Below, piece after piece: positions 1-6,582 of a stretch of DNA of 9,125 nt; the first letter of the stretch is position 1, and each line of letters starts with the position of its first letter. The notes beneath the pieces are model-generated. The model was not told the DNA's origin. It saw nothing but the letters and a program-made list of their open reading frames with translations, and ran no database searches. This DNA is from Erysipelotrichaceae bacterium (lineage in GTDB: Bacteria; Bacillota_I; Bacilli_A; Erysipelotrichales; Coprobacillaceae), in the NCBI GenBank assembly GCA_018365815.1, contig JAGZJH010000052.1, positions 1 through 9,125 on the forward strand. Direction: 5' to 3'. A program made the position numbers and the translations under genes.

Positions 1-840
1 AAAAATATCTGCATGCAGATGAAACAGTGATGCAGGTCATGAATGAACCCGGCAGAAAGAATACCACAAAATCCTATATGTGGGTGTATGGCACTTATAA
101 AGATTCAAAAACACCGATCAGGATCTTTGAGTATCAACCTACTCGAAGCGGTGAAAATGCCAGAAGGTTTCTTGAGGGATTCAAAGGATACCTGGTATCC
201 GATGCGTACCAGGGATATGAAAAAGTGGAAGGAATTCAGCGCTGTTATTGCTGGGCACACTTGCGAAGATATTTTGTGGAGGCACTGCCTAAAGATATCA
301 AAAGCAAGGAAGCCACCCTGCCAATACAGGCAATCGAATATTGTAAAGAGCTCTTCAAGATAGAAGATGAAATATCTGATGAAGAAGCGAAAACGAGATA
401 TAAAATACGTCAAGAGAAAGCTAGGCCAATTCTTGATGAGTTTTTCGCATGGATCGAAAACAATATCAATAAAACACTTCCAAAATCAAAAATAGGAAAA
501 GCATTCCAATATGCACAAATATGCACAAAACCAGAAGGAAGGGCTGCAACGCTACATAGAAGACGGACATATAGCTATATCAAACAATTTGGCTGAAAAC
601 AGTATTCGTCCATTTACGATTGGACGGAAGAACTGGCTGATATCCGGAAGTCCCAAAGGAGCAAGAGCAAGTGCAGTAGTTTATAGTATCATAGAAACAG
701 CGAAAGCAAACAGACTGGATCCATACAAATATTTAAACTATATATTCAAGAATATGCCTGGAATAAATCAGGAATACTATGGAGAGTTTTTACCATGGCA
801 TCCAGATATACAAAGAGCATGCAGGAAGACTACGCAGTAA
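1..840 (+). pseudogene. IS66-family transposase, 3' part, frameshifted
   Basis: This is the C-terminal part of a DDE transposase that moves an IS66-type element by cutting and joining DNA. The reading frame enters from the left edge. The first catalytic Asp is in the ADET motif (codon 18-20), the second in VSDAYQGY (201-203), and the Glu in NNLAENSIRP (595-597). The C-terminal tail ending in the LPWHPDIQRACRK region matches the IS66 C-terminal element. Codons run in one frame to about 520, then that frame stops at 594-596, while the conserved sequence continues in another frame to the stop at 838-840. A 10-bp tandem duplication at 508-529 causes the shift, and removing one copy restores AFQYAQNQKEG. 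The Glu is therefore out of frame with the two Asp residues, so the gene is probably inactive. The accessory IS66 genes and the left end are outside the window. Confidence 0.93.
508..529 (+). repeat. 10-bp tandem duplication (frameshifting)
   Basis: The unit ATATGCACAA is present twice in tandem, and exact period-10 identity extends over 22 bases. The extra 10 bases shift the frame by +1 inside the transposase gene. Deleting one unit makes the two halves one continuous IS66 reading frame. Confidence 0.9.
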
Positions 841-855
841 GATGTAGTCTTTTTT
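826..855 (+). terminator. Rho-independent terminator of the IS66 transposase gene
   Basis: An 8-bp perfect stem, AAGACTAC (826-833) with GTAGTCTT (844-851), has a 10-base loop and is followed directly by a T run to 855. The stop codon 838-840 lies inside the loop, so the hairpin overlaps the end of the gene. Confidence 0.8.
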
Positions 856-867
856 AAATACTCTAAT

Positions 868-907
868 TACTATTAATAGTAAACTGAGTCACTCAAAATA
901 CTATTAA
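868..907. repeat. Nested palindromes with three TACTATT half-sites
   Basis: TACTATTAATAGTA (868-881) is a perfect 14-bp palindrome. The same half-site recurs as TACTATTAA at 899-907, so 873-907 is a larger dyad centred on base 890. Its 9-bp arms (873-881 and 899-907) enclose a second dyad, TGAGTCACTCA (885-895), on the same centre. Only three base pairs of the 35-bp dyad are mismatched. There is no T run, so a terminator is unlikely. An operator, a recombinase site or an IS end are possible; none is proven. Confidence 0.6.
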
Positions 908-1029
908 ATTTATTAATACTGACAATTATGAACCAGAATCAAGCTAGATTCAATACATGGATTATTTTGCGGTTACTGAGAGATGCCTTATATGCTTATT
1001 TTAATAGCAAAAAAAAGAAAAAAGGCCGC

Positions 1030-1066
1030 ACAGTCTAAGTGATATCTTATTGAATCACTTAACTGT
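1030..1066. repeat. 13-bp imperfect inverted repeat (hairpin)
   Basis: TAAGTGAT (1036-1043) pairs with ATCACTTA (1054-1061) around a 10-base loop. After one bulged C (1035) the stem continues as ACAGT (1030-1034) with ACTGT (1062-1066). No T run follows on either side, so it is not an ordinary terminator. It may be a structured leader element or a protein-binding dyad. Confidence 0.6.
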
Positions 1067-1195
1067 TACGACCCCTATCTGTTTGCACTGGTGGTGCTAC
1101 AATTATCTACTACTGGTGCTGATGTTGTGAATTGAGTGGTTGAAGAACGTGAAATAATCACTGCTCCTTTTGGGCTCGCTGAAAATAACCAGTTT

Positions 1196-1227
1196 TTCCG
1201 GCTATGTGCTACAGAACATAACCGGAA
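1196..1227 (+). repeat. Hairpin in recombinase leader
   Basis: TTCCGG (1196-1201) pairs with CCGGAA (1222-1227). After one C-A mismatch, TATGT (1203-1207) pairs with ACATA (1216-1220) around the 8-base loop GCTACAGA. The 11 pairs with a GC-rich base are notable in this AT-rich DNA. No terminator T tract follows. Confidence 0.6.
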
Positions 1228-1268
1228 TTATGGCTGAACTTATTTATGTGCTGTTAACATATTTAGTT

Positions 1269-1310
1269 TATTATTTATCCTATAAAGGAACGTGAGGAGG
1301 ATAAATAATA
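1269..1310 (+). promoter_or_regulatory. 12-bp inverted repeat over the recombinase SD and start codon
   Basis: Bases 1269-1280 are a perfect reverse complement of 1299-1310, with an 18-base spacer. The right arm takes in the last GG of the GAGGAGG ribosome binding site (1294-1300) and ends on the A of the ATG at 1310. In mRNA the stem would hide part of the Shine-Dalgarno and the start codon. As DNA it could be a site for the recombinase or a repressor. The exact pairing is seen; the role is inferred. Confidence 0.65.
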
Positions 1311-2044
1311 TGAATACGTTACAGTTACAGAAGTTCAGTACTTTTTTATGCGAAAATAACTATAATGTGCATACCATTGAGCTCTATTCAAAAAGTCTAA
1401 TTGAATTTAAACCAACACCACAAGATTCTATCAGTCACTTGTACAGAGAGATACTTGAGTTTGAAAAAAGGAATAAATCAAATTTAAGTAAAGCTTTGTT
1501 TAATAACTTACGTGCAGCTCTTCGTTTGTATTTTCTTATGGTAACAGGTATGACTTTCAAAACTTACGAGAGTTCTTTAGTTCTTTCCAATGAAAATTTT
1601 CAAAATAATTTATTGAAGCGTTTTTACCGGTATTCTATAGAATTCAAAAAAATATCTAAAAATACAGTAATATCAGAGTGTCATCATATTCGTGAATTTC
1701 TTGATATATATCCGGTAAATTCAAATGATGATTTAAGTTCAATATCGGTTTATGATATTCGTGATTATGTAAGCAATCATATGCGAACGTTAAAGCCTTC
1801 AACCAAAGGAAGATATATAACTTCTATTAGAAATTTTTTTAGATATTTAGAATATGAAAACATCACAATTGATAAAGCTATTATTGGATTGCCTCTTACA
1901 ATAGTTATACAATCTTCTATTGTTGGTTCAACTTTACAATTAACAAGCTCAACAAAATACTTTGCATCTATATTGATTTTTCTTGCAATCGTTTGTGATT
2001 TAAACCTTTCATTATCAACTAGTTCTTTTAAATTCACACAATAA
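1310..2044 (+). pseudogene. Tyrosine recombinase, truncated (catalytic domain lost)
   Basis: The N-terminal half looks like a phage-integrase-type tyrosine recombinase. Two helical SAM-like DNA-binding segments are visible, the second around the stretch ending NFFRYLEYENITIDKAI, which is typical of XerC/D-like core-binding domains. ATG 1310 is chosen because GAGGAGG (1294-1300) lies 9 bases upstream; the GTG at 1292 would overlap the binding site. Authentic sequence ends at about GLPL (near 1897, about 196 codons). The remaining ~48 codons to the stop at 2042-2044 are the antisense of a neighbouring HTH gene. The catalytic domain with its R-H-R-Y residues is absent, so it should not recombine DNA, though the fragment might still bind a site. 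The recombinase call rests on the fold pattern alone. Confidence 0.7.
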
Positions 2045-2061
2045 TATTTATTCACATCCAT
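1894..2061 (-). pseudogene. XRE-type helix-turn-helix regulator, 3' truncated
   Basis: This is the start of a small DNA-binding protein. ATG at 2061-2059 is preceded by AGGAGGG with an 8-base spacer, so the start is convincing. About 56 residues look genuine: the helix-turn-helix is the stretch SQTIARKINIDAKYFVELVN (residues 22-41 of this start), followed by the KVEPTIEDCITIVR segment typical of Cro/CI-like domains. Beyond about position 1894 the frame runs on as antisense of the recombinase and stops near 1777, so the C-terminal part of the original protein is missing. It could have been a regulator of a mobile element or of the capsule locus. XRE is the best fit but rests on pattern recognition only. 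Confidence 0.6.
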
Positions 2062-2415
2062 AATTTCTACCCTCCTTACTTACCTTACTTAATCTAAGTT
2101 CCAACACATCTTATAATCTCACATCACCTAGATATATAAATTATAACAAAAAATAAATATTCTTAGGTTAACGTTGTGGAGTAAACTAGATTAATTGTGG
2201 GATTGTGTAGAGGACTTACAAACAGAGTTCTTTATTCATAAACGATGATGCGACATTCTATATGTACCCTAAAGTTGATAAAACAAGGATTGTTCAGAAT
2301 TTTCTAAATTCTAGAGCAACATTGTTTTCCTTTATATTTCCTTGTGGCGATTACTACCACAAACTTCTGTAACCTAAAATTTAATAAAACCACAGACCAT
2401 CTTAGATTACCATTA
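2062..2415. other. Intergenic gap without a supported gene
   Basis: No gene is supported here. Two hairpins are visible: AGAATTT/AAATTCT with a 3-base loop (2296-2312) and TTGTGG/CCACAA with a 9-base loop (2342-2362). Neither has a clear T run, so the end of the capsule transcript after the acyltransferase is not marked by a good terminator. A 53-codon open stretch at 2211-2372 on the + strand has no start or binding site. Confidence 0.5.
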
Positions 2416-3399
2416 CTATTTTCCTGTGTCTTTTCTTAAACTCATTATAAAATTATTATAAAAATATGCAACAAGCATACTTAATGGTACCGCTACAACA
2501 AACGAAAATATACTTAAACCAAAATAGTATATGAGAGATTCAAAAACTAAGATATGCACCAAATACCATTCATACGAATAACTACTAATTCGTATAAAAA
2601 ACTTGTTTATAGATGTATTTTTCAGATTATAAATTAATATCAAAATACTTCCAAATGATAATAAGGAGAACACATCATTGAACATTTTCAAATTTCCGCC
2701 AATAAAACCAGAGATACCATACAATAGAGTGCATAATAAGAATATAACTAAAATTATTATATTATTAGCTGTGTAATATTTAATGTTATCTAAATCATAT
2801 CCAATATATACACCTAGAACAAATTCCCAAAAGTACTGCAAAAAGAATCCACTATAAATTCTAATATTTGATAAATTATTAAAACCAAGAAAACACCACC
2901 ATAAAATGCTTATAAAAATCGAGAATACAAATACTTTTTTTATAGAAGTTTTTTTAACTAGTTTCATTAAAGGAATAAATATTAAATACAGTTGAAATAT
3001 AGTTGATATAAACCAAAATTGTGATCCAAAACTAGTATCGTATTTTTCGATAAACATTTTAAATAAAAATATGTGACTACTTAACGCTAATAGTTGGTCC
3101 TCACCCTTATACATAAATCCACATAAAAACGAAAAAAAAACAACAATTATGTATGGAATATATATTTTTTTCACTCTTTTTTTAATAAATGAAAAAAAAA
3201 TAATGGGATTTTTTTTATACGAAAGAGCTAAACCGATACCCGAACAAACAATGAAAACATGCACTCCAGCACCGCCGTATAAACTTGCTTTAACAAGTAA
3301 TGGATTAAAATAGTTTTTAAAAGTTATGATAAAATGCATAATTACAATTGCAAAAATTGAAGCACCTTTCAAAAAATCTATCAATTCAATTTTTTTCAT
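2416..3399 (-). CDS. Membrane acyltransferase (acyltransferase 3 family)
   Basis: This is a 327-residue integral membrane protein of the acyltransferase-3 family, which transfers acyl groups, often acetyl, onto cell-surface polysaccharides. Family marks are the N-terminal IDFLKG segment, a His at residue 22 in the first membrane helix (IVIMHFIIT), GVHVFIVCSG at 45-54, and a basic KKRVKKIYIPY stretch at about 73-83. About nine or ten hydrophobic segments fill the rest, and the length is usual. ATG 3399-3397 is preferred, with AGGAGG 5 bases upstream; a TTG one codon earlier would sit too close to that site. It is the last gene of the capsule group, about 105 bases after the polymerase gene, so it likely modifies the repeat unit or finished polymer. 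The exact substrate cannot be read. Confidence 0.87.
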   Translation of the reverse strand: MKKIELIDFLKGASIFAIVIMHFIITFKNYFNPLLVKASLYGGAGVHVFIVCSGIGLALSYKKNPIIFFSFIKKRVKKIYIPYIIVVFFSFLCGFMYKGEDQLLALSSHIFLFKMFIEKYDTSFGSQFWFISTIFQLYLIFIPLMKLVKKTSIKKVFVFSIFISILWWCFLGFNNLSNIRIYSGFFLQYFWEFVLGVYIGYDLDNIKYYTANNIIILVIFLLCTLLYGISGFIGGNLKMFNDVFSLLSFGSILILIYNLKNTSINKFFIRISSYSYEWYLVHILVFESLIYYFGLSIFSFVVAVPLSMLVAYFYNNFIMSLRKDTGK

Positions 3400-3504
3400 C
3401 AAATCCTCCTAGCATTAATAAATTAACGAATAAATAAATCATTAAATCCAAAAATATAATTACTAAACAAATATCAACGCACTAAGTATAATAGCAATTA
3501 TAGA

Positions 3505-4698
3505 TTACAATAATGCTTTTTCCTTTTTGGATGTAATACAAATAGAAAATATAATAATACTAAATAAATAATGTTGTGCGATAAACACACCATTTATTAA
3601 CATTGGAAAGAAAATATATATCAACAAAATAAAATATAAAACTTTATTTTTCTTTTGTTTGAAAATATTTTTTAAAAAAATATTCCAAATAAAAATATAT
3701 GCAAAACATCCAAGATACCCTAAACTCAATAGGATATCAATGATATCATTATGAGCCCAAATATGCATATTATAATACTTTAAATTCGTCAAGTAAGGAA
3801 AATCAAATCCTCTACCAATTATTTGAAAAATTGGATTTTGATTAAAAAACACATGCAGATCAATTTTCCAAAAACTTGATCTTCCACCAGTCATAGAACT
3901 TAAAGCATTACTTGTATATTGATTAGCCGAATCTGCGCTCCATAAAAATTTATCCATCATATTTGAGTTTATAAAAATATATGTAATTAGACTTGCAACA
4001 AAAACGTATACAAACATTTTAATCCATTTATTTTTCAAAACGTCCTTTATATATAAAAAACAGATTAATAAAGCTGGTACAATAAATGTTCTTGCACCAG
4101 TTTTAAATATTATACCTATTAAACAAACTAAAATACATAGTCTATAAAACTTAAAACTCTTATCGTTAAAAATCAAAAGGAAAAACGCCATCAATAAACA
4201 TAAACTACTAGCAGCAGTATGCGGCATACCGACAAACCCAACATAGTAACTATCGCTCCAGTTAATAATATAAGAACTATTAAGAAAAAGTGATAGAATT
4301 GTCAAAAACAACAATAGATATAGAATTTTGGTAATAATGTATTCATATCTAATTAAAGCGAATTTAAAACACTTAAAATTCCGTTTTTCAGAGAAAAATA
4401 GCAGTATCATTATTGTCGATAAAAAATAGATCATATCTCTTAAACTTGTTCCTAATTCTGTCGAAATTAACAACATATAAAGAAAAACAAATAATGAGTA
4501 TAACACTACAATCATCCTCGTCTTTGTCGAGGATGAAAGAAAATCGATAATTATTAATATAATAATTAAAAATAACAATATCCTATTAATAGATATAGGC
4601 AAAACTCCCTGTATTAATGTGCTAATCAAATATAACAACATTAGGAACATAATAATAGTAGGTGAATCATAACTTTGTTTCATTTTTATTGATAACAT
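3505..4698 (-). CDS. wzy: Wzy-like O-antigen/capsule polymerase
   Basis: This is a 397-residue, very hydrophobic membrane protein with about 10-12 predicted helices, matching the O-antigen ligase/polymerase (Wzy_C) class that joins lipid-linked repeat units outside the membrane. Supporting motifs are KTGARTF (199-205), GGRSSFW (271-277) and IGRGFDFPY (294-302), followed by AHND (315-318) in the large external loop and then a helical region with LGYLG. AAAGGAG lies 6 bases before the ATG at 4698-4696. Wzx ends only 24 bases upstream, so the two are almost certainly co-transcribed. Wzy proteins are poorly conserved, so the call leans on topology, these motifs and its position beside the flippase. 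An O-antigen ligase-like role is the main alternative. Confidence 0.85.
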   Translation of the reverse strand: MLSIKMKQSYDSPTIIMFLMLLYLISTLIQGVLPISINRILLFLIIILIIIDFLSSSTKTRMIVVLYSLFVFLYMLLISTELGTSLRDMIYFLSTIMILLFFSEKRNFKCFKFALIRYEYIITKILYLLLFLTILSLFLNSSYIINWSDSYYVGFVGMPHTAASSLCLLMAFFLLIFNDKSFKFYRLCILVCLIGIIFKTGARTFIVPALLICFLYIKDVLKNKWIKMFVYVFVASLITYIFINSNMMDKFLWSADSANQYTSNALSSMTGGRSSFWKIDLHVFFNQNPIFQIIGRGFDFPYLTNLKYYNMHIWAHNDIIDILLSLGYLGCFAYIFIWNIFLKNIFKQKKNKVLYFILLIYIFFPMLINGVFIAQHYLFSIIIFSICITSKKEKALL

Positions 4699-4722
4699 TT
4701 TTTACTCCTTTCCTAATGTAAA

Positions 4723-6210
4723 TTATTTACGTTTAAATTTAATATATCTTTTTAAAAGACTGTAATTAAATACAAAATATATAGTTGAAAAAATTAATGT
4801 AGTTGGTATTGTACAAAAAGCACCTGCAATAAAAAATGACGAATAATTTGTAATATTAATTTGAATACGATTTCCTATAAAAACGAATATAAAATATACT
4901 GTGATATTAATTAAGATATAGCAGAATTCTTTATATGGCATCATTTTTAATACCCTTTTATTGAAATATAAAATGCTATCAATTGATCTCCAAATTCCCG
5001 ATATAACAGTACCTAACAATACACCACAAATTCCAAAGCGATTAACCAATAATAATGAAATTGCCAAATTTAAAAAAGCCTCTATAATGTATTTACTTTT
5101 AGTTTCATTAGCACAATTCGCAATATTTGCTCCAGCTAAGCATGCACCACGTGTGCAATCCAATATTATATTTAGTGAAAATAAAATTGCTGCCACATAA
5201 TTTATATAGTTAATATCATTAACGCCTTCAGTATACAAGCCTATAAAACCGTTAATAAGTAATAAACTGGTAGAACTCAATATGCAACCAAGAGAGACTT
5301 GAAATGAAGAATACAATCTGTAAACATTATGAAAACTTTCCAAATTTTTATGAAATGCTTGGCCAATAAGAAAATTCATACTATTTCTTAACATAGCAAT
5401 AATCATTGATAAAGCGCTATAAACTAGATTATAAACTGTGTAAACACTTGCAACTTTTAGTCCTGATGAAATTGAAAGTACTAGAGTATCAGTACTATTA
5501 AATATAAGACCACATATTTGTTGAATTATATAATACTTTCTATTTTCAAGTAAGCACATATCAACTTTAGCATTTTTATCAATCCATTTATATTTGTATT
5601 TGAAATATATGTAATAGACAATAATCTGTATAGCCATTACGACTAGTCCAACTAATTGCATAATAAAAATGTTTTTTAAAAAAATAACAGAAATAATTTT
5701 TCCAATATATGTAAAAACAGTAGTAAATAATGATATGATAGAAATAATATAATATTTGCCTTCAGCATTTAATAATTGTTGATAAGCTGCTCTGAAAGAA
5801 AAATTTATTATTCCTGTAGCCCCTTGAAGTGCTATAATCAGCACAATTTCCCAATAGTTTATACTTGTTGAAAGAAATAGGGGGTAAACAAAGGATATTG
5901 CAAGAATTAGCAAAAAGTAAATAACAGAAATTTTATGATAATAATTTTGTGACGATTTTACTACTATAGAAATTTTATTTCTATCGTTAGTACTTACATA
6001 TTTGTATAATGACTGCAACGTAGAGGCACTAATCCCCGCCTCTAGTATAGTCAAATATCTCATTATAGTTGTTACCGAGTTTAATAAACCATTATATTCC
6101 GATCCCCAAACAGTTAAGATAATTCTTGGAAGCAATAATCCTAAAGCCAAAGTAATGATTTGGCTAATAATAGAAATAGTAATATTTAAAACTAATTTCT
6201 TTTTTTTCAT
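4723..6210 (-). CDS. wzx: Wzx-type polysaccharide flippase
   Basis: This is a 495-residue membrane protein of the MVF/MATE-like polysaccharide transport family, which moves undecaprenyl-linked repeat units across the membrane. The N-terminus LALGLLLPRIIL (21-32) followed by GSEYNGLLNS (36-45) is characteristic of Gram-positive Wzx proteins, and about 12-14 membrane helices run to a basic tail. The length is normal. The start ATG 6210-6208 follows GAGGAGGTG at 6215-6223, an excellent site. It is now the first capsule gene downstream of the IS110 insertion, and I see no good promoter in the roughly 100 bases between the element and the gene. Expression may depend on read-through or on a promoter within the element. 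Confidence 0.92.
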   Translation of the reverse strand: MKKKKLVLNITISIISQIITLALGLLLPRIILTVWGSEYNGLLNSVTTIMRYLTILEAGISASTLQSLYKYVSTNDRNKISIVVKSSQNYYHKISVIYFLLILAISFVYPLFLSTSINYWEIVLIIALQGATGIINFSFRAAYQQLLNAEGKYYIISIISLFTTVFTYIGKIISVIFLKNIFIMQLVGLVVMAIQIIVYYIYFKYKYKWIDKNAKVDMCLLENRKYYIIQQICGLIFNSTDTLVLSISSGLKVASVYTVYNLVYSALSMIIAMLRNSMNFLIGQAFHKNLESFHNVYRLYSSFQVSLGCILSSTSLLLINGFIGLYTEGVNDINYINYVAAILFSLNIILDCTRGACLAGANIANCANETKSKYIIEAFLNLAISLLLVNRFGICGVLLGTVISGIWRSIDSILYFNKRVLKMMPYKEFCYILINITVYFIFVFIGNRIQINITNYSSFFIAGAFCTIPTTLIFSTIYFVFNYSLLKRYIKFKRK

Positions 6211-6238
6211 AATTCACCTCCTCGTATAATAGTTTTTG

Positions 6239-6281
6239 TAAAGGATTTTCGCCTTTATAAACATAGATAAAATCATCTATG
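6239..6281 (-). repeat. Two hairpins in the wzx leader
   Basis: CATAGAT (6262-6268) pairs with ATCTATG (6275-6281) around a 6-base loop. TAAAGG (6239-6244) pairs with CCTTTA (6252-6257) around a 7-base loop. Read on the - strand both lie just before the wzx ribosome binding site, with an A-rich rather than T-rich sequence after the second. They may be leader structure or an mRNA stabiliser; no function is established. Confidence 0.5.
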
Positions 6282-6324
6282 AAAATATTAACGTTATTAT
6301 CTCAATATGGTATCCTTATACGCA

Positions 6325-6525
6325 AGGAATAATCCAATGGTCTACTCCTGTTTCTCCTTGCACATCCTGATTCTTGCGTATCAGTTTAGTGCTCATAAAG
6401 CCTGGAGCCCATTCATTCATGTTGTATTTCTAACTCAGAAGCTGCACAAAGTTTTATCATCGTAGCACACGTTTTTTAGGTGATAACCTTAAGTGCTCAT
6501 AGCGAGGTTGATCATAATGAATGAT
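6325..6525 (+). ncRNA. Candidate IS110 bridge RNA in the left-end leader
   Basis: Elements of the IS110 group encode a bridge RNA in the non-coding left end before the recombinase gene, with loops that pair with target and donor DNA. This leader is of suitable size and structured. TGAT-AACCT (6481-6489) pairs with AGGTT-g-ATCA (6505-6514), with a 15-base loop; GTGCT (6389-6393) can pair with AGCAC (6464-6468); ATCAT/ATGAT forms a small hairpin at 6511-6525. CTTGCGTATCAG (6373-6384) complements the element's left end (6315-6326) at 11 of 12 bases, so it is either an RNA stem or the right donor guide. AGTGCTCATA occurs twice (6388-6397 and 6492-6501). The limits are approximate; the 5' end was not located. 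Confidence 0.5.
6388..6501 (+). repeat. AGTGCTCATA 10-bp direct repeat in the IS110 leader
   Basis: Exact copies of AGTGCTCATA lie at 6388-6397 and 6492-6501. The second copy sits in the loop of the hairpin at 6481-6514, and the first in a region that can also form a stem-loop. Repeated sequence in two loops could reflect two guide loops of a bridge RNA; this is inference. Confidence 0.55.
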
Positions 6526-6582
6526 ATAGGGATAATACGTTGCTTTATTTCTTGAACATTTGACAGAAAGGAGGTTGATATC

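Larger units (their letters stand above)
856..1268. other. Non-coding, dyad-rich gap between IS66 gene and recombinase
   Basis: No convincing gene lies in this stretch of about 400 bases. It holds the nested palindromes at 868-907, a weak 36-codon open frame at 928-1038 without a clear ribosome binding site, a hairpin at 1030-1066, a TGGTGCT direct repeat (1092-1098 and 1114-1120) and a hairpin at 1196-1227. The right end of the IS66 element should fall somewhere in the first part, but I could not identify its terminal repeat. The later part is probably the leader of the recombinase gene. Confidence 0.5.

Noticed and set aside
928..1038. Possible 36-codon gene (MNQNQARFNTW... ending in a Lys-rich stretch)
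   Set aside because: It has an ATG and a basic tail, but no clear ribosome binding site and no family I recognise. It could be a small IS-linked protein; support is too weak to list as a gene.
1269..1310. Inverted repeat as a classical tyrosine-recombinase crossover site
   Set aside because: Such sites usually have 6-8 bp between arms, and the spacer here is 18 bp. It is kept as a regulatory repeat instead.
1777..1893. Continuation of the - strand HTH frame past 1894
   Set aside because: This is the antisense of the recombinase N-terminal domain, so it is run-on translation beyond the junction, not real protein.
2342..2362. TTGTGG/CCACAA hairpin as the terminator of the capsule operon
   Set aside because: The stem is only 6 bp, no T run follows on the - strand, and it lies over 50 bases past the stop codon.
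2211..2372. Open stretch of 53 codons including FINDDATFYMYPK, loosely like an aminotransferase end
   Set aside because: No start codon near its beginning, no ribosome binding site, and the likeness is too short to separate from chance.
6560..6565. TTGACA just before the IS110 transposase as its promoter
   Set aside because: It lies 17 bases upstream of the start codon and next to the ribosome binding site, so a transcript from it would begin inside the gene.
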